Shown here piece after piece: positions 37,484-50,341 of a stretch of DNA of 64,000 bases (the stretch's first letter is position 1; each line of letters opens with the position of its first letter). The DNA lies in assembly GCF_036689865.1 (NCBI RefSeq), contig NZ_JBAHUQ010000011.1, forward strand, positions 62,001 through 126,000. The letters are read 5' to 3'. The notes beneath the pieces were generated by a model. It made no database searches and was not told the DNA's origin. It saw only the letters and a list, made by a program, of their open reading frames with translations. This DNA comes from Magnetococcus sp. PR-3. GTDB taxonomy: Bacteria > Pseudomonadota > Magnetococcia > Magnetococcales > Magnetococcaceae. Position numbers and translations under genes: made by a program.

Positions 37484-40400
37484 GGTTCACTTCCAACTTG
37501 TATGCCGATGGATTGTGCCAGCTGGTTTAAGGTTTGTCGTGCCTGTTCAAAATCATATGCGTCCACCTGTTCACACAGTTGTTCCATACTCTCCTGGTGA
37601 GGTGTACCAACCATTTGTAGAAGGGGAGGCAGTTGATCCATGGCCTTTGGTGAGGCCTCCCTGATCAGTCTCATCAGCTTGGTGATGGCGCTTTGTAGCT
37701 GAGTTGAGGTAAAAGGCTCAGCCAAGGTGGGGTCAAAGCGCTCTGTGGTGATACCTTTTAAGCCCTGCATAACACAGGTATGAGCCTCTGCCAGTCGTGC
37801 CAGGGTTGAGGCCTCTGGTTTTTGTTCAACCATGGCTGCTGCCCTGGATAACGTTTCAGCCCCAAGGTTGGCGGCGGTTCCCTTAAGGGCGTGAGCCAAT
37901 TTACGTAAAGATGCCTGATCCCCCTGTTGATTGTATTTTTGCAGTTTTATCATATCTCCTTGATGATCCGTATAAAATTCAACTAAAAGCTTGTGGTAAA
38001 GTGCATGGTTCCCCCGAATGCGTGAGAGACCAGCTGTATGATTAATACCTGGGAATAGGTCTGTGCTGTTCTCTAAAGGCGAGGCGGAGCCCTCCATGGC
38101 AGGCGAGGGGGGATGTTGTAGCCAACGGCCAATGGTTTGGTAGAGTCGTTGGGGCTCAACCGGTTTGGGAATATGGTCATTCATGCCTTCGGCTAAGCAG
38201 CGCTCTTGATCACCAGCCATCGCATGGGCCGTCATGGCGATAATGGGGAGGTTGGAGAGGTGTTCTAAAGCTCGGATATGACGTGTGGTTTGATAACCAT
38301 CCATAACCGGCATTTGAATATCCATTAACACCAAATCAAAGTGGCTTTGGGCCAGTAGATCCAATGCCGCCTGACCATGACTTGCCACGGTTACGTTTAG
38401 CTCAGCCTGCTCCAATAATTCCACAGCCACCTGTTGATTAATGGGGTTGTCCTCAACCAATAAAATGTGTGCAGAGGGTAAGGGCGCAGGGGTCCATACC
38501 GTCTCTTTAAGGGAAGCTTGGACCTCCAAGGCGGGCGACAAGGGTCTAAAACTGAGTGTGCAGTCAAACTCAGTCCCTTTGCCCAGGGTACTGGTCACAG
38601 AGATTTGCCCCCCCATTTGGGCGACCAAACGTTGGCAGATGGAGAGCCCTAAGCCACTGCCCCCATACTTGCGTGAGGTGGAGGCATCGGCTTGAGAGAA
38701 GGCCTCAAACAGTTCTCCGACTTTTTGTGGTTCAATACCGATCCCGCTGTCGCGTACCAAAAAACGTAGAGTAACCTGGCTGTCTGTTTGATCGTGCAGC
38801 TGAACCTCGATCCGCACCCAGCCTGTTTCGGTAAACTTAATGGCATTTCCGATCAGGTTAATCAGTATCTGCTTCAGGCGTAGCGGGTCTCCCATTAGTT
38901 TTTGAGGGAGTGTGTGGGGTACGTTCATACGATAGCTCAACTGTTTAGCTTGAGCTTTTTCAGCAAAAAAGGTGGCGAGCTCATGCATCACTGCATGCAG
39001 GCTAAAAGGGACCGATTCAATCTCTAGCTTGCCAGCTTCAATTTTTGAGAAATCCAGAACATTATTTACAATTTCAAGAAGGTAGTTCGTAGAGGTGTGA
39101 ATGTTGGCAACATACTCTTTTTGTTGTGGGTTGAGCTGGGTTTTTTGAATGAGGTGTGACATCCCCATAATACCATTGATGGGGGTTCGAATTTCGTGGC
39201 TCATGGTGGCAATAAAGCGGCTTTTAGCGTCGTTGGCTTGGTCGGCAATCTGTTTGGCGTGTTGTAGATCTTGCGTACGTGCCATCACTTCATCTTTAAG
39301 CTTACTCTTGCTTTGCTTTAAGCTTTGCTGCTCCCTGTGTATGGCCTGTTCCTGTTGTTGCCGTAGTAGGTTGATGTGGTCTGCCAGGGCCAAAGAGAAA
39401 AAAGCCGCTTCAAACCATAAACCGATACGCCCTGCCCAGGTTGAAAGCAGCATGGACTCTGAAATACCTAACCACCACATTAATGTGGGAGAGTAGCAAA
39501 AGGCAGCGATAACCCAGGCGACCGTATAAAACCGAGCACGGCGTTTACCTTGGCGCCAAACCCACATGCCGATAAAGGGTAGAATAATGATAAAAACACC
39601 CATACTAAGAAGCAGCTTAATGGCGAGAATCTTATTGCCTAAAAGCATAATGCACGGTGCGGCAAAGGTGTAGATCATCGCGGCTTTTAAAAGCCAATCT
39701 GCCCGGGGTAGGTGTTGAGAGGTATTAAGAAAACTCCGACTAAATTGGATGATGGACATGAACATAATGCTCATGCTTATCACGGTTAAACTATTGGTTA
39801 AAAATGGGGAGTCGTTATAGAGATAACGATGCCCGATCCCCATCATGATTAAGCTGGAGATCAGAAGTGTCACCACATAGGCCACATACCATAAATACTC
39901 AGTTAGACGTGTGGCAAAAAAGATAAACAGGTTATACACAGCCATAAAGATCAAGCCACCAAAGAAAAATCCCTTTAACAGGCCGTGTTCTTCATTGGCT
40001 TCATAATAGCTCTGTATGGACCAGGCACGGAGTTGGGCGTCAATCATACCCCCATCGACATGCTGCATACGTAAATAGAGCAGCTGGTCACCGTGTGCTG
40101 GGGTGGTGATTGGAACCACATAGGATTCTGCAGCAATGGGACGGTTAGAAAAAGGACGTAGATCCCCAAGTTGTAAACCTGTGATCTGCCCCGATACGGT
40201 CTGTTGGTAAACGTCGAGATGATCGGTGTGATTATAGGGGGCATGCAACAACCAGGAAATGGCGTTCTCAGTTGGGTTTTTTACACGTAGTTGTATCCAC
40301 CAAGAGGCTTTAGAAAAACCCATGGTGGTGTTTTTTTCGAGCAACGGTTTAAACTGATTTTGCCACTCTCCCGCATACAGGGTCTCAATGGTAACCTGAT

Positions 40401-40575
40401 GATCCTGGTCTTTCAGCAAAAGCATATGGGTATAGAGATCTTGCCCCTGCAAAGATAAACTCAGATCGAGTGGCTGGGGCTCTGCCTGAGCAGTTGAAAT
40501 ACATGAAAATATAAGCACCCATAAACAGAGTAGGGTGGTTCTAAATCTTTGATATGAAATAGTTGGGTTCATCAT
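37480..40575 (-). CDS. 7TMR-DISM hybrid histidine kinase: HisKA, HATPase, REC, HPt
   Basis: 1031 residues. A signal/anchor sequence (about 12-32) precedes a periplasmic 7TMR-DISMED2-type domain (about 35-185, with [15 protein letters not shown] and [11 protein letters not shown]). Seven membrane helices cover about 200-410 ([19 protein letters not shown] onwards). Then come HisKA ([14 protein letters not shown]), HATPase ([17 protein letters not shown]), receiver ([24 protein letters not shown]), HPt ([12 protein letters not shown]) and the conserved C-terminal segment ([13 protein letters not shown]). DISMED2 folds resemble carbohydrate-binding modules, so a sugar or envelope ligand is plausible. 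It is a paralogue of the kinase at 46029-49169. Confidence 0.92.
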   Translation of the reverse strand: MMNPTISYQRFRTTLLCLWVLIFSCISTAQAEPQPLDLSLSLQGQDLYTHMLLLKDQDHQVTIETLYAGEWQNQFKPLLEKNTTMGFSKASWWIQLRVKNPTENAISWLLHAPYNHTDHLDVYQQTVSGQITGLQLGDLRPFSNRPIAAESYVVPITTPAHGDQLLYLRMQHVDGGMIDAQLRAWSIQSYYEANEEHGLLKGFFFGGLIFMAVYNLFIFFATRLTEYLWYVAYVVTLLISSLIMMGIGHRYLYNDSPFLTNSLTVISMSIMFMSIIQFSRSFLNTSQHLPRADWLLKAAMIYTFAAPCIMLLGNKILAIKLLLSMGVFIIILPFIGMWVWRQGKRRARFYTVAWVIAAFCYSPTLMWWLGISESMLLSTWAGRIGLWFEAAFFSLALADHINLLRQQQEQAIHREQQSLKQSKSKLKDEVMARTQDLQHAKQIADQANDAKSRFIATMSHEIRTPINGIMGMSHLIQKTQLNPQQKEYVANIHTSTNYLLEIVNNVLDFSKIEAGKLEIESVPFSLHAVMHELATFFAEKAQAKQLSYRMNVPHTLPQKLMGDPLRLKQILINLIGNAIKFTETGWVRIEVQLHDQTDSQVTLRFLVRDSGIGIEPQKVGELFEAFSQADASTSRKYGGSGLGLSICQRLVAQMGGQISVTSTLGKGTEFDCTLSFRPLSPALEVQASLKETVWTPAPLPSAHILLVEDNPINQQVAVELLEQAELNVTVASHGQAALDLLAQSHFDLVLMDIQMPVMDGYQTTRHIRALEHLSNLPIIAMTAHAMAGDQERCLAEGMNDHIPKPVEPQRLYQTIGRWLQHPPSPAMEGSASPLENSTDLFPGINHTAGLSRIRGNHALYHKLLVEFYTDHQGDMIKLQKYNQQGDQASLRKLAHALKGTAANLGAETLSRAAAMVEQKPEASTLARLAEAHTCVMQGLKGITTERFDPTLAEPFTSTQLQSAITKLMRLIREASPKAMDQLPPLLQMVGTPHQESMEQLCEQVDAYDFEQARQTLNQLAQSIGIQVGSEP

Positions 40576-40578
40576 AGC

Positions 40579-43500
40579 CTACTTCGCACGTTCAGGGTTG
40601 TGGGTGGTGGGTATGGCTGGGTTCTCTTTATGGGTGGAATCGAAAATGTGTTCCAAAATAATAAGAGCCTGCTCAAACTCATACAGGGCGAGCTGTTGGC
40701 TGAGTTGTTCGATTAAAGGGGTATATGTTTGATCTAAGTGCTGTTGTAGATGGGGCAGCAGATCAGATGCTTCTGGTGAGGCATCTTTTAAAGCATGTCG
40801 CATTTTGGATATCACCAGGGCTGCTCGGTCAGGATCACTCTGGTTTACCTGAATAGGCTGTGGCCTCTTTTCGGTGGCTAAGATCACTTCTAATCCAGCC
40901 ATGAGCTCTTCCAGTCTCAGCGACATTTGCTGAATATCCGTATATTGGGGTGATAACTCCACAGCTTCTGCCATTTGGGCAAGACGGTTTGCCCCAAGGT
41001 TTGCCGCTGCACCTTTAAGGGTGTGCGCCAATTGTTGTAGGGTTTCCAAATCGCCCTCCTTAAACAGATCCAAGGCCCGCTGTATGGCAGGATGATGATC
41101 TTCATGAAAGGCGCTTAGCAGTTTTAAATAGAGCGGCTTATTACCCCGAACTCGCTCCAACCCCATCTGCCAATTCACCCCTTCAATGGTGGGCCAGGGT
41201 AATGAGGTTTGTGGTGTTGATGAATCCTTTGAATGGAATGTAAGGGGTTGGTTAAGGGTAGCTGGATGTGCTAGCCAGTGGCTCAGGGTATGGTAAAGCT
41301 GTTCGGGATCAATGGGTTTGGAGACGTGGTCGTTCATGCCGACTTCTAAGCATTTTTCTCGGTCTCCTGCCAAAGCATGGGCTGTCATGGCAATGATGGG
41401 CAGTTGGGCAAACTGCGGATCTTGCCGGATTAATAAGGTGGCTTGGTGACCATCCATCACGGGCATTTGAATATCCATCAATACCAAATCAAAAGACTCT
41501 GTCTCTAAGATTGTGAGGGCTTGCGCGCCATCCTCAGCAAGGGTCACGGTTAACCCAACAGAGGTTAACAGTTCACGAGCAACCAGTTGGTTGGTACGGT
41601 TATCTTCAACCAACAGAATATGCTGCCCATCAAAGCGAGGTATGGTTCGTCGATCGATAAGACCACTCCTCAAGCTTTTTACCTGCGCCTCTGTTGCGAT
41701 CTTAAAATGGAGCGTAAAGAAGAAACGGCTACCCAACTCTGGCCAGCTTTCTAGACTAATTTGTCCCCCCATTACAGCGACCAAGCGTTGACAAATGGCC
41801 AGCCCCAGGCCGGTGCCCCCATACTTCCGGGTGGTGGACCCATCAGCCTGGTTAAATGCCTGAAACACCTCCTGCTGCTGCACTTTATCCATACCAATTC
41901 CGGTGTCGTGCACAGAAAATGTTAGCTGTAACAAATCATTTTTAGATTGGTCACATGCCACCACCACCTTGACCACACCGGATTCCGTAAATTTGATGGC
42001 GTTACTGATCAAGTTGCCCAAAACTTGTTCCAAGCGCAGGGCGTCCCCCACAAGGTGAGAGGGGATTTCAGGCTCGACCTGGATGTCAAAATTCAGTTGT
42101 TTCTCATGGGCTTTTACCCCATACAGGCTACGCAAATTCTCCAGTACACCGTTTAAAGCAAAGGGGACACTCTCAGTCTGTAGTTTGCCTGCTTCAATTT
42201 TTGAAAAATCAAGAATATCGTTAATAAGGCTCAGCAAGAGTCGAGATGAGGTGTTGATTTTATTTAAATAATCTCGCACTTGATTGTTGGGGTCTGCCCG
42301 TAAGGCTAAATGGGTAAGGCCAATGATGGGATTAAGAGGGGTACGGATTTCATGGCTCATATTGGCTAAAAATTCACTTTTTGCCTGGTTGGCAACTTCA
42401 GCCAAATCCCGAGCCAGCTTTAACTCCTGTTGGCGCTGCATTTGTTCGGTTATATCAAACATAAAACCATGTAAAGATACTGGCTTTTCATCTTGTTTAG
42501 TGACGGAAATAAACTCCCGCACCCATACCGTTTCACCATCCGCGGTATACATACGAAATTCCAGGATATGATCTTTACCTTGGGCTGTATCCTGGGTGCA
42601 GGTGGATAGGGTTCGATCTCGATCTTCTGGGTGGATCCGGCTGGCCCAGGCATCCATGTTGGTCCAACTGCTACAGGGGTAGCCAAGCCACCGTTCAACC
42701 TGAGTTCCCATATAGGTATATCGGTTGGTGGCCAGATCAAAACTAAAAGGTACGGTCTGGGAGGACTCTACCAAATGGCGGAATTTGGCTTCACTCTCCA
42801 TCAAGGCCGCTTCATTGGCACGGATTGCCCGGTTGAGCCCCGCCAGCTTGCGGTTCCAATAGGCGACAATGAGTATGATTAATCCCAGAACAACCAACAG
42901 TTGCCAGAAACGGGTGTAGTCAAAAATTTTCTCAAATTTAATGGCAAACCATTTGTCTGCTAAGAGTTGTCGCTCCTCCTGAGAAAAGCTTGTTAAGGCT
43001 TTATTCAGGGTTGAAAGAAGTTCTGGAGGAGCTTGCTTACTCATGGCAACCGAGAGCTCTAGGGGAATATCCAATTTACCGCCAATTTTTAATTGGGTGA
43101 TCCCTTGCCGACGCATTTGATAACCAATGGTAGGGGCTGTATCCACAAACCCAAAAATTTGACCACCCCGAGCACGGGTCAGGCCGTCGGCCACGCTTTC
43201 AACCTCTACAATGGCCAGGTTGGGATATTTGGCGCGGATCAGATCAATGTGGGCATAGTCCCTGACCACCCCTAGGGTTTTATCTTTAATGGCGGCTAAG
43301 TTTTCGATAAACAGCTCTTCATTACGAACAGCGACCACCAGTGGGTAGTGCCCGTGAGGATGTGTAAAGAGCAGGTGGGCACGCCTTGGGGCGGTTTCTG
43401 CCGCGGCAGCCAATAACTGGCAGCGCCCCTGTTTGACATACGCGAGAGATTGGCTCCAGCTCTGCGTCGGTACCAGTTGCATAGGCATGCCTATGCGGTT

Positions 43501-46032
43501 ACCAAGCTGTAGAATAAGATCGGCGATCATGCCTTCATGGCGCCCTTCATCATTAATACGCTCAAAAGGCATCCAATTGGGGTCGACACAGTAGCTCAGA
43601 TGGCTGAATAACTCCAAATGCTCACGGCGCCATTTTTTTTCTCCATCACTTAACTCAAGCTGTGGTTGTTGTGATGTCAGGTTGGGGTAGAGCCATTTTT
43701 TACGCAGTTGCTCCAGTTTTTCTGGTTTTACCTGTGTATATAAGCGATTTAATAACCCATTTAAAACAGGACGGTTTTTGGCAACGGCAAAGGCTGCATA
43801 GCGGTTTTCCATGTTGGGAAAACGGGCTGCGCCACTTGGTTTAATATTGACCAGATTAAGTTTTCTAGCTGCCCAAGTTGCCAGTACACCACTCACAAGT
43901 GCAGCATCTGCATGACCATATGACACGGCTTCAAGAGCCTTGGGTAGCGAGTCTACATAGTAAGGGATATGGTCAATGTCACTTTTAACCATGGCTTGGT
44001 GCCAAGGATGGGCTTTGACTAAAGCAATGCGTTTGCCACGAAGAGAGGCTAAATCGGGTAGAGGTAAGCTTTGGGTTTGAGTAATGATGGCGGGATAATT
44101 AACCCGCACAATGGGGTCTGAAAACTGTAAAAGTTTTTTTCGTGAAGGTAGCATCAGCAAGGAAGTTAAGAGATCTCCCTGGCCTTGATTAAGCATTTTG
44201 GCATAGGTAGGGGTTCCACCATGTCGTTCCTTATGGATCAGCTGCACATCCAGATCTTCAAACATTAAGTTCAGTAGATCTATAAAATAGCCCTGGGCTT
44301 TGCCATCCTCAAAAAAGGTGTAGGGTGGAAGGTCGGGATGGTTGAGGATGGTGAATTGAGGCTGTTCTTGTAGGAGGCTCCGCTGCTCTTGGCTTAATGA
44401 GGCCCACTTTTTAGTGGATGGGGTTTGCGGTGCCTGCTCCAGGGAGATCCAACGGCGTAGGATGGTTTTCCGTTCTTCCACGCTGAGTGAAGCAAGCCCT
44501 TTATTAAGAATATTCCTAAGCAGGGGCCAATCCTTACGAATGGCAAATGTACCAGGGAAAGGCCAGTGGAATTCACCGGAAATTTTAAGGTTGGCGTGCC
44601 CCTCCTGCTCTAAATAGTAAGAGGCCACAGGTAAATAGACCGCAAAGATATCAATCTCCCCAAACGCCAATTTTCGAAGGCCCTGTGGAATGTTTTCTAC
44701 GGTTTGTAAGGTGATTTCAGGATGTTTTTCTTGCAGGTACCCTGCTTCAGGGTAGCCTTTCGTTACCGCAATCGTTTGGCCAGCCAGTTTTTTTAGATCC
44801 AGATAGTCTTGCTGTTCCTTGCGGGTTAGCAGCACCATGGGAAAATCAAAATAGGTATCCCCAAAATTTAAATAGGCACGGTTTTCATCATCCTCCACAT
44901 TGGCGCCCATCATATCAATCTCGCCATGTTTGATGGCCGTCACCACCTCTGGCCAGTTGGCATACTGCTTGGCTTCAAAGTGCAACCCAGTGCGTTGAGT
45001 CAGTACATGGAGAATGTCCGCAGTTAAGCCTGCGTATTGTCCCTGTTTATTAAAAAACTCAATGGGTGGAAAATGGGGGTCAGGCCCCACCCGAATGACC
45101 GGGTGCTCGTCGATAAACTTCTTTTCCTCTTGTGTCAATAATAGGCTGGTTTTATGGGGCTTGTTTATGTGTGGGGCCCATCTGTTTAAAAGGGTGTGAA
45201 AGGCTTTATCCGATAGAGCGGTTAAGGCTTTGTTCAGCAACGTCTGCAAAAGGGGTTGATCATGTTGAACACCCAGATGAATGGATTTAACCGGGCTGCT
45301 AATTTTGATTGCTTCTCTAATCTGCAAGTTGGTCAATGGATGGTTTTGGATCAACCAGTGCCCGGTTGCGGGGTCGATTACATGCCCATCGGCCAACCCG
45401 TTGGAAACAGCTTTTAACGCCTCCAAGGGGCTCTGTGTCCAATAGGGTTGGATATCAGGGTAGCTGCGAAGAATGCTCTGACTGGAGGCATCCTTGATCA
45501 TCATCGCAACTTTGCCCCTTTTTTGGGCAATTTGGAGAAGGGTTTGATCTTTGCTATTTATCTGCGTCACCAAATGGTTGGAGAGGGATAAATAGGGTTG
45601 GGTTAAACGGATAAAACGGGCCTTTTCAGCTGTTTTAACAACACCCATGAGGATATCTAATTTTTTTTCACGGAACATTTGTACTTGCTCAGTGCTTGTA
45701 CGTCCGTTGATGAAAACGATCTGGATCCCCAGTTTATTGGCCAGTAAATGGATAAGGTCGACGGAAAAGCCTTGTGATTGACCGTTGGCGCTGTCATGCA
45801 AGGGTGGCCAGTCAAGTTCATGGGCAACCTTCAGGGTCGGGTAAGCGTTCAGCCACGCCTGTTCTGCCGAGGTCAAGATCATTTCTGATCTCTGTTGAGC
45901 GGGCAGTGTGCTTGCTTTTTCCCCAAAGATGGGCTCTGTCAGGGGTAGGCGATCCTCTGCAGTATGTCCATGACCAGGTAGCCAGAAAACAAGTCCGATC
46001 AGCAGTATGGATAATAGGCGTAGAATATTCAT
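40579..46032 (-). CDS. Giant hybrid kinase with four tandem SBP_bac_3 sensors, PAS, HisKA, HATPase, REC, HPt
   Basis: 1817 residues from the ATG at 46032, fixed by an ATGA overlap with the upstream stop. After a signal sequence come four family-3 binding-protein domains in the periplasm, roughly residues 50-280, 295-530, 540-780 and 790-1040. Their openings are recognisable: [42 protein letters not shown] and [15 protein letters not shown]. One membrane helix ([15 protein letters not shown]) follows, then a PAS-PAC domain ([14 protein letters not shown]), HisKA ([10 protein letters not shown]), HATPase ([17 protein letters not shown]), receiver ([19 protein letters not shown]), HPt ([12 protein letters not shown]) and the shared C-terminal segment. 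BvgS/EvgS-type kinases normally carry one or two such binding domains. Ligands are unknown, probably amino-acid-like. Confidence 0.92.
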   Translation of the reverse strand: MNILRLLSILLIGLVFWLPGHGHTAEDRLPLTEPIFGEKASTLPAQQRSEMILTSAEQAWLNAYPTLKVAHELDWPPLHDSANGQSQGFSVDLIHLLANKLGIQIVFINGRTSTEQVQMFREKKLDILMGVVKTAEKARFIRLTQPYLSLSNHLVTQINSKDQTLLQIAQKRGKVAMMIKDASSQSILRSYPDIQPYWTQSPLEALKAVSNGLADGHVIDPATGHWLIQNHPLTNLQIREAIKISSPVKSIHLGVQHDQPLLQTLLNKALTALSDKAFHTLLNRWAPHINKPHKTSLLLTQEEKKFIDEHPVIRVGPDPHFPPIEFFNKQGQYAGLTADILHVLTQRTGLHFEAKQYANWPEVVTAIKHGEIDMMGANVEDDENRAYLNFGDTYFDFPMVLLTRKEQQDYLDLKKLAGQTIAVTKGYPEAGYLQEKHPEITLQTVENIPQGLRKLAFGEIDIFAVYLPVASYYLEQEGHANLKISGEFHWPFPGTFAIRKDWPLLRNILNKGLASLSVEERKTILRRWISLEQAPQTPSTKKWASLSQEQRSLLQEQPQFTILNHPDLPPYTFFEDGKAQGYFIDLLNLMFEDLDVQLIHKERHGGTPTYAKMLNQGQGDLLTSLLMLPSRKKLLQFSDPIVRVNYPAIITQTQSLPLPDLASLRGKRIALVKAHPWHQAMVKSDIDHIPYYVDSLPKALEAVSYGHADAALVSGVLATWAARKLNLVNIKPSGAARFPNMENRYAAFAVAKNRPVLNGLLNRLYTQVKPEKLEQLRKKWLYPNLTSQQPQLELSDGEKKWRREHLELFSHLSYCVDPNWMPFERINDEGRHEGMIADLILQLGNRIGMPMQLVPTQSWSQSLAYVKQGRCQLLAAAAETAPRRAHLLFTHPHGHYPLVVAVRNEELFIENLAAIKDKTLGVVRDYAHIDLIRAKYPNLAIVEVESVADGLTRARGGQIFGFVDTAPTIGYQMRRQGITQLKIGGKLDIPLELSVAMSKQAPPELLSTLNKALTSFSQEERQLLADKWFAIKFEKIFDYTRFWQLLVVLGLIILIVAYWNRKLAGLNRAIRANEAALMESEAKFRHLVESSQTVPFSFDLATNRYTYMGTQVERWLGYPCSSWTNMDAWASRIHPEDRDRTLSTCTQDTAQGKDHILEFRMYTADGETVWVREFISVTKQDEKPVSLHGFMFDITEQMQRQQELKLARDLAEVANQAKSEFLANMSHEIRTPLNPIIGLTHLALRADPNNQVRDYLNKINTSSRLLLSLINDILDFSKIEAGKLQTESVPFALNGVLENLRSLYGVKAHEKQLNFDIQVEPEIPSHLVGDALRLEQVLGNLISNAIKFTESGVVKVVVACDQSKNDLLQLTFSVHDTGIGMDKVQQQEVFQAFNQADGSTTRKYGGTGLGLAICQRLVAVMGGQISLESWPELGSRFFFTLHFKIATEAQVKSLRSGLIDRRTIPRFDGQHILLVEDNRTNQLVARELLTSVGLTVTLAEDGAQALTILETESFDLVLMDIQMPVMDGHQATLLIRQDPQFAQLPIIAMTAHALAGDREKCLEVGMNDHVSKPIDPEQLYHTLSHWLAHPATLNQPLTFHSKDSSTPQTSLPWPTIEGVNWQMGLERVRGNKPLYLKLLSAFHEDHHPAIQRALDLFKEGDLETLQQLAHTLKGAAANLGANRLAQMAEAVELSPQYTDIQQMSLRLEELMAGLEVILATEKRPQPIQVNQSDPDRAALVISKMRHALKDASPEASDLLPHLQQHLDQTYTPLIEQLSQQLALYEFEQALIILEHIFDSTHKENPAIPTTHNPERAK

Positions 46033-49000
46033 TGAACGCCCCCTTTGGTGGAAGCTTCTCTGTGTTGATTCCATTGAGAGAGCGTTTTTTGAGCATCTTC
46101 AAAGCGGAACGATTCCAAATGTTTGGTAATACGGCTTAAATAAGGTTCATGCTCAGCCCCTATGGCTGTATGAAGCTGTGTCAGCAGCTCTAGTGCTTCT
46201 GGGTTGGCCTCTTCAATGAGTTGGGCGAGTTGCCGCACCTGTGCTTGGAAAATGGTGTCATCCACTGCCGTTGTATCGGAGGCCTGAGTGGGTTCGGGTG
46301 TGAGGTCAATACTGGCCAATCCTGCCATGACTTCTTGGAAGGCATGGGTAAGCTGCATGAGGGGCGTTTGGGGATCCAAACCCTGTTTTAGGGTTTGCTC
46401 TAATGTTGCTGCAGCCTCACTTAGAGGCTCCGCACCAAGGTTACCGGCAGACCCTTTGAGCAGGTGAGCCACTCTTGAAGCCTGAGTGTGGTGCGCCTTT
46501 GAGAGTAAAGACTCCAGCTCTGCCAGTGCCTGATTGTGATCCAGATAAAATTGCTGGAGAAGTTTGCGGTAAAGCCGACGGTTGTGACGTACCCGGTGTA
46601 ACCCGATAACCATATCAATACCGGGTAATTCAGCGGGTAAACTCTCAGTGCTTGTATCGACGACAGGCTGCTGAGCGCTGCTGTGAGACCCATTGGGTTG
46701 TATGGGAAGCCAGCGTGCCAAGGTATGATAGAGATGTTGTGGTTCAACGGGCTTACCCACATGGTCGTTCATGCCTGCAGCCAAGCAGCGCTCCTGGTCA
46801 CTGAACAGGGCGTGGGCTGTCATGGCAATAATGGGTAGATCTGCAAAACGTTTGTCACTGCGGATAAGGGCCGTCGCCTGATACCCATCCATTTGGGGCA
46901 TCTGTATATCCATCAAGATCAAGTCAAAACGCTCTTTTTGCACACGATCTACAGCGGCTATGCCGTTATCTACGATGGTTACGCTTAATCCCACCACTTC
47001 CAGCAACTCTTTGGCGACTTGCTGATTGGTTGGGTTATCCTCCACCAACAGCAGGCTTGCAGGTTCAAAATCCGGTGTGGGGGCGTTGAGATCCAGATAT
47101 CGGTCGAGTTGACCTTTTACGGTCCCTTCTACGATCTGAAAATCCAGTTCAAAGGCAAACAGGCTACCTTCATCCACCCTGCTTTCTACCTGGATTTGAC
47201 TGCCCATCTGCTCCACCAGCCTTTGACAGATAGACAGACCCAGCCCAGTTCCTCCATATTTGCGGGTGGTGGAGGAGTCGGCTTGAATAAACTCCCCAAA
47301 AAGATTATCTCGCTGATCTTCTGACATGCCGATTCCACTATCACGCACGGCAAAGCGCAGAGTTGCTTGGGTCTTGGTCTGTTTGATGGTTTCTATTTCC
47401 ACCCGTACCCAGCCTGTATCGGTAAACTTAATGGCATTACTCATTAAGTTGGCCAAAATCTGTTTGAGACGAAGAGGGTCTCCCAGCAAAGCGCGTGGTG
47501 TTTGGGGGGTGATATGGGTTTGTAAATCCAGGTGGCTGCTACGGGCTTTTGCCGCAAATAGGCTAGAGAGATTCTCCACCACTTCATCCAGAGAGAAAGG
47601 GGTGTGTTCAATCTCAAGTTTTCCGGCTTCAATCTTTGAGAAGTCTAGGATGTTGTTGACAATTTCTAGCAAATAACGGGTAGAGGAGCGGATTTTGTTG
47701 ATGTAGTCTCGCTGTTGATCCGTAAGTACCGTGTTGAGGGAGAGATGGGCCATGCCCAGAATACCATTCATCGGTGTACGGATTTCATGACTCATTGTCG
47801 CCAAAAAAGCACTTTTAGCAGCATTGGCCTGATCCGCGATAATTTTAGCCTCTTCCAAATCACGCGTACGTTCGTTGACCTTCTGTTCTAAATACTCTTT
47901 GGTCTCCCGTAGCGCGATCTGTTCGCGCTCCAGTGCTTCGGCTTTTTCCTGACGCAAAATATTGATGGAGTCCGCCAGAGCAAGGGAGAAAATAGCCGCT
48001 TCAACCCATAGTCCGATCCGCCCCCCCCAGGTAAAGAGAATGTGAGAGTCGTGTAGGCCATACCACCGGCTGAATGAGAAGGAAAAGAAAACCATACCAA
48101 AGATCCAGGCAATGGTATAAAAGCGGGCTCGCTTCTCTTTTCTGTACCATATCCACCCGCCCAAAAAGGGAAGCAGGAAAATAAGAGGGGCAAGCGCCCG
48201 TGCCAAGTAGGCCATTTGTTCTTTGTAGCCCGTAGCCAAAAGTAGCAGTGCGAACAGTGCCAGCAACATGCCTGCTTTAAGCAGTTTATCCCACCGTGGT
48301 GTGTGTACCTTGGTGCGTAAAAAAACCCGCCCAAACTGAATCATAGAGATAAGGGCGACCGGGACTAGAATAATGTGCAGATAGTCGGTTAAGAAGGGTG
48401 AGTCATGATAGAAATAACGATGCCCAATCCCCTCCATCGCCATGCCGCTGATCAGCGCAGATAAAAGATAAATCAGATACCAAAAATATTCCCGCATATG
48501 TGTGGAAAAATAGACAAATATATTAAAGGTAAGCATAAACAGCAGGCCACCAAAGTAGATGCCCCGCATGATGCCCCTAATGTCACGATGTTCTGCAAAA
48601 GTCTGCGGTGACCAGAGCTCTAAACGGGTGGAAATCATGCCAACTTCTTTAAAGGCTAGGCGTACATAAATACGGGTTGAACCCTGGGCTGGTGTCTCTA
48701 CAGATATGATATGAGATTCATCGGGAATCGGTCGTTTAGAGAACGGTTGTGAGTCCCCCAACTCATAAATATCCGGCTCACCCTTGCTGGGAAAAACATA
48801 AAAGGTGGCATGGTCGGTATGTGGAAAAGGTGACCGCACGAGCCAGGTGACAGGCTGAGCCGAGTGGTTGACGGCATCTATCCGCACCCACCAGACTGAA
48901 CGGCTGGCAAACCCCATGTTGGTTTTTTCGTGAGCTAAGGATTTAAAGCGGTTTTCCCATGCTTGGCTCTGTACATCTGTAATGGTTAAATTGCGACCTT

Positions 49001-49169
49001 GATCCTCCAATGCCAGTGCGTAAGGGTTGGCTGCAAGGCCGGTTAAGGGGGTGGCTAGGTCCAAGATGGCATTTTGTGCCAGGGCATGGGGGGGCATCAA
49101 CAAAAGAAGCAGTAAAGCTCCTATGTTGCCAATGCGTTGTACCCATCTCTGCCCAAAAATGCCCTTCAT
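46029..49169 (-). CDS. 7TMR-DISM hybrid histidine kinase: HisKA, HATPase, REC, HPt
   Basis: 1046 residues. A signal peptide ([14 protein letters not shown]) is followed by the DISMED2-type domain ([25 protein letters not shown]), seven membrane helices (about 205-415), a coiled coil, HisKA ([14 protein letters not shown]), HATPase ([17 protein letters not shown]), receiver ([24 protein letters not shown]), HPt ([12 protein letters not shown]) and the C-terminal segment ([13 protein letters not shown]). The ATG is 3 nt after the stop of the outer-membrane protein gene. It shares its whole layout and much sequence with the kinase at 37480-40575, and the two flank the four-SBP kinase, so local gene duplication is likely. 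Confidence 0.92.
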   Translation of the reverse strand: MKGIFGQRWVQRIGNIGALLLLLLMPPHALAQNAILDLATPLTGLAANPYALALEDQGRNLTITDVQSQAWENRFKSLAHEKTNMGFASRSVWWVRIDAVNHSAQPVTWLVRSPFPHTDHATFYVFPSKGEPDIYELGDSQPFSKRPIPDESHIISVETPAQGSTRIYVRLAFKEVGMISTRLELWSPQTFAEHRDIRGIMRGIYFGGLLFMLTFNIFVYFSTHMREYFWYLIYLLSALISGMAMEGIGHRYFYHDSPFLTDYLHIILVPVALISMIQFGRVFLRTKVHTPRWDKLLKAGMLLALFALLLLATGYKEQMAYLARALAPLIFLLPFLGGWIWYRKEKRARFYTIAWIFGMVFFSFSFSRWYGLHDSHILFTWGGRIGLWVEAAIFSLALADSINILRQEKAEALEREQIALRETKEYLEQKVNERTRDLEEAKIIADQANAAKSAFLATMSHEIRTPMNGILGMAHLSLNTVLTDQQRDYINKIRSSTRYLLEIVNNILDFSKIEAGKLEIEHTPFSLDEVVENLSSLFAAKARSSHLDLQTHITPQTPRALLGDPLRLKQILANLMSNAIKFTDTGWVRVEIETIKQTKTQATLRFAVRDSGIGMSEDQRDNLFGEFIQADSSTTRKYGGTGLGLSICQRLVEQMGSQIQVESRVDEGSLFAFELDFQIVEGTVKGQLDRYLDLNAPTPDFEPASLLLVEDNPTNQQVAKELLEVVGLSVTIVDNGIAAVDRVQKERFDLILMDIQMPQMDGYQATALIRSDKRFADLPIIAMTAHALFSDQERCLAAGMNDHVGKPVEPQHLYHTLARWLPIQPNGSHSSAQQPVVDTSTESLPAELPGIDMVIGLHRVRHNRRLYRKLLQQFYLDHNQALAELESLLSKAHHTQASRVAHLLKGSAGNLGAEPLSEAAATLEQTLKQGLDPQTPLMQLTHAFQEVMAGLASIDLTPEPTQASDTTAVDDTIFQAQVRQLAQLIEEANPEALELLTQLHTAIGAEHEPYLSRITKHLESFRFEDAQKTLSQWNQHREASTKGGVQ

Positions 49170-49171
49170 GC

Positions 49172-50341
49172 TTATAGCCCCTTAAAAAACCAATCCAGAC
49201 GTATCTCTGCGGTGTTTATGGCCGCGGTGTTTTTGCCGGTTACGGTATGTCCATAGCTTAGGTAGAACTGGGCTGGAATGCCCATTTTAAACAGCTGAAA
49301 ACCCAACATGGGGCGAACCATCAATCGGTTCCAGTCTGAATGGGCTTCTGTGCGCATAGAGCCACCATAGGTTGAACTGGCGGTATCAAAGGATTGTGTT
49401 TTGCCTTCAAATTGATGGTCATAGATAACCATTATGCCGGGGAGTAGATTCCATTTTCCCATATCCACGGTCCACTGAGGCTCGATCTGAATATGGTGGA
49501 GTAGGCCTGGTTGAAACTTCATGCGTGCTGACTGGGTCGTGTCGCTGGGAAACGTGGCCTGTTTGTAGCTTGGCAAGCCATAGGTATGGCGGGTTTGTAG
49601 ATTAATAAAAAAATTCTCAGAAAACTGATAGTCCGTCCAGCTCCAAAAATCCAAATCCCACTGACCATCCCCTGTTGAGGCATCCTGACTATGGGTTGGA
49701 TCGGCGACATGTCCTGTGGGTAGACGAATACCGCCACCCAGAGCAAAACGAAAACGATCGCTGTTCTGCCCCTTAATGCGCTGTTTAAAGCCTAAAAAAA
49801 TGTCCCCAAGCTCTGCTCGCTCTGGTTCTGTGTTGTCTAAAGAGGTAACCGCACCTGTAATGGCCGTCTGCTGGGCTGCGCCGAGCAACCCCCAGCCTGC
49901 ATCTTGGTTAAGGGTTGTTGACTGGTGGGTGTCATGGCTTAAAAAAGGGAGCCATAGGCCCATTGTCAGATCTTTATTAACCCCATAATCCAACATGACA
50001 TCGGTACGGTATAATTTGTAACGTGCTGTGTTCTCGATGCTATAAACGTTTGTGCTGCTAGAGGCTACCCCGTTGGCGGCTAACTTGTCCAAACCTGCCT
50101 GCCCTAGGGATTGACGATGGGTACCATTGGTATAGTAATCGTTGGCCTGGGCAATGTTTTGGTAGACCCGTGCCCGTAACATGCCCTCAGGCAATAACTT
50201 CGCATTAATGGCCCAGCTGGTTGGGCTGTATAAAAGGGCTGTAAACCCAATGAGCCATGCAGCGGTTCTTAAACCCAATGTTTGAGGCATGCTTGGCATG
50301 ACCCTGTCCTTTAAAAAACGGTTGATCAAAGTGGTCTTCAT
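49172..50341 (-). CDS. Outer-membrane beta-barrel protein
   Basis: 389 residues. The ATG at 50341 overlaps the stop of the REC-GGDEF gene by 4 nt. A signal peptide with a long n-region ends SPTSWA|IN; an internal ATG (residue 15) would give a more normal length. The mature protein is a run of amphipathic strands ([50 protein letters not shown]) ending in a strand with terminal aromatics ([10 protein letters not shown]). This fits transporter- or porin-like barrels. No specific family is recognised. Lying inside a sensor-kinase operon, it might help bring a ligand to the periplasmic sensors; that is speculation. Confidence 0.7.
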   Translation of the reverse strand: MKTTLINRFLKDRVMPSMPQTLGLRTAAWLIGFTALLYSPTSWAINAKLLPEGMLRARVYQNIAQANDYYTNGTHRQSLGQAGLDKLAANGVASSSTNVYSIENTARYKLYRTDVMLDYGVNKDLTMGLWLPFLSHDTHQSTTLNQDAGWGLLGAAQQTAITGAVTSLDNTEPERAELGDIFLGFKQRIKGQNSDRFRFALGGGIRLPTGHVADPTHSQDASTGDGQWDLDFWSWTDYQFSENFFINLQTRHTYGLPSYKQATFPSDTTQSARMKFQPGLLHHIQIEPQWTVDMGKWNLLPGIMVIYDHQFEGKTQSFDTASSTYGGSMRTEAHSDWNRLMVRPMLGFQLFKMGIPAQFYLSYGHTVTGKNTAAINTAEIRLDWFFKGL

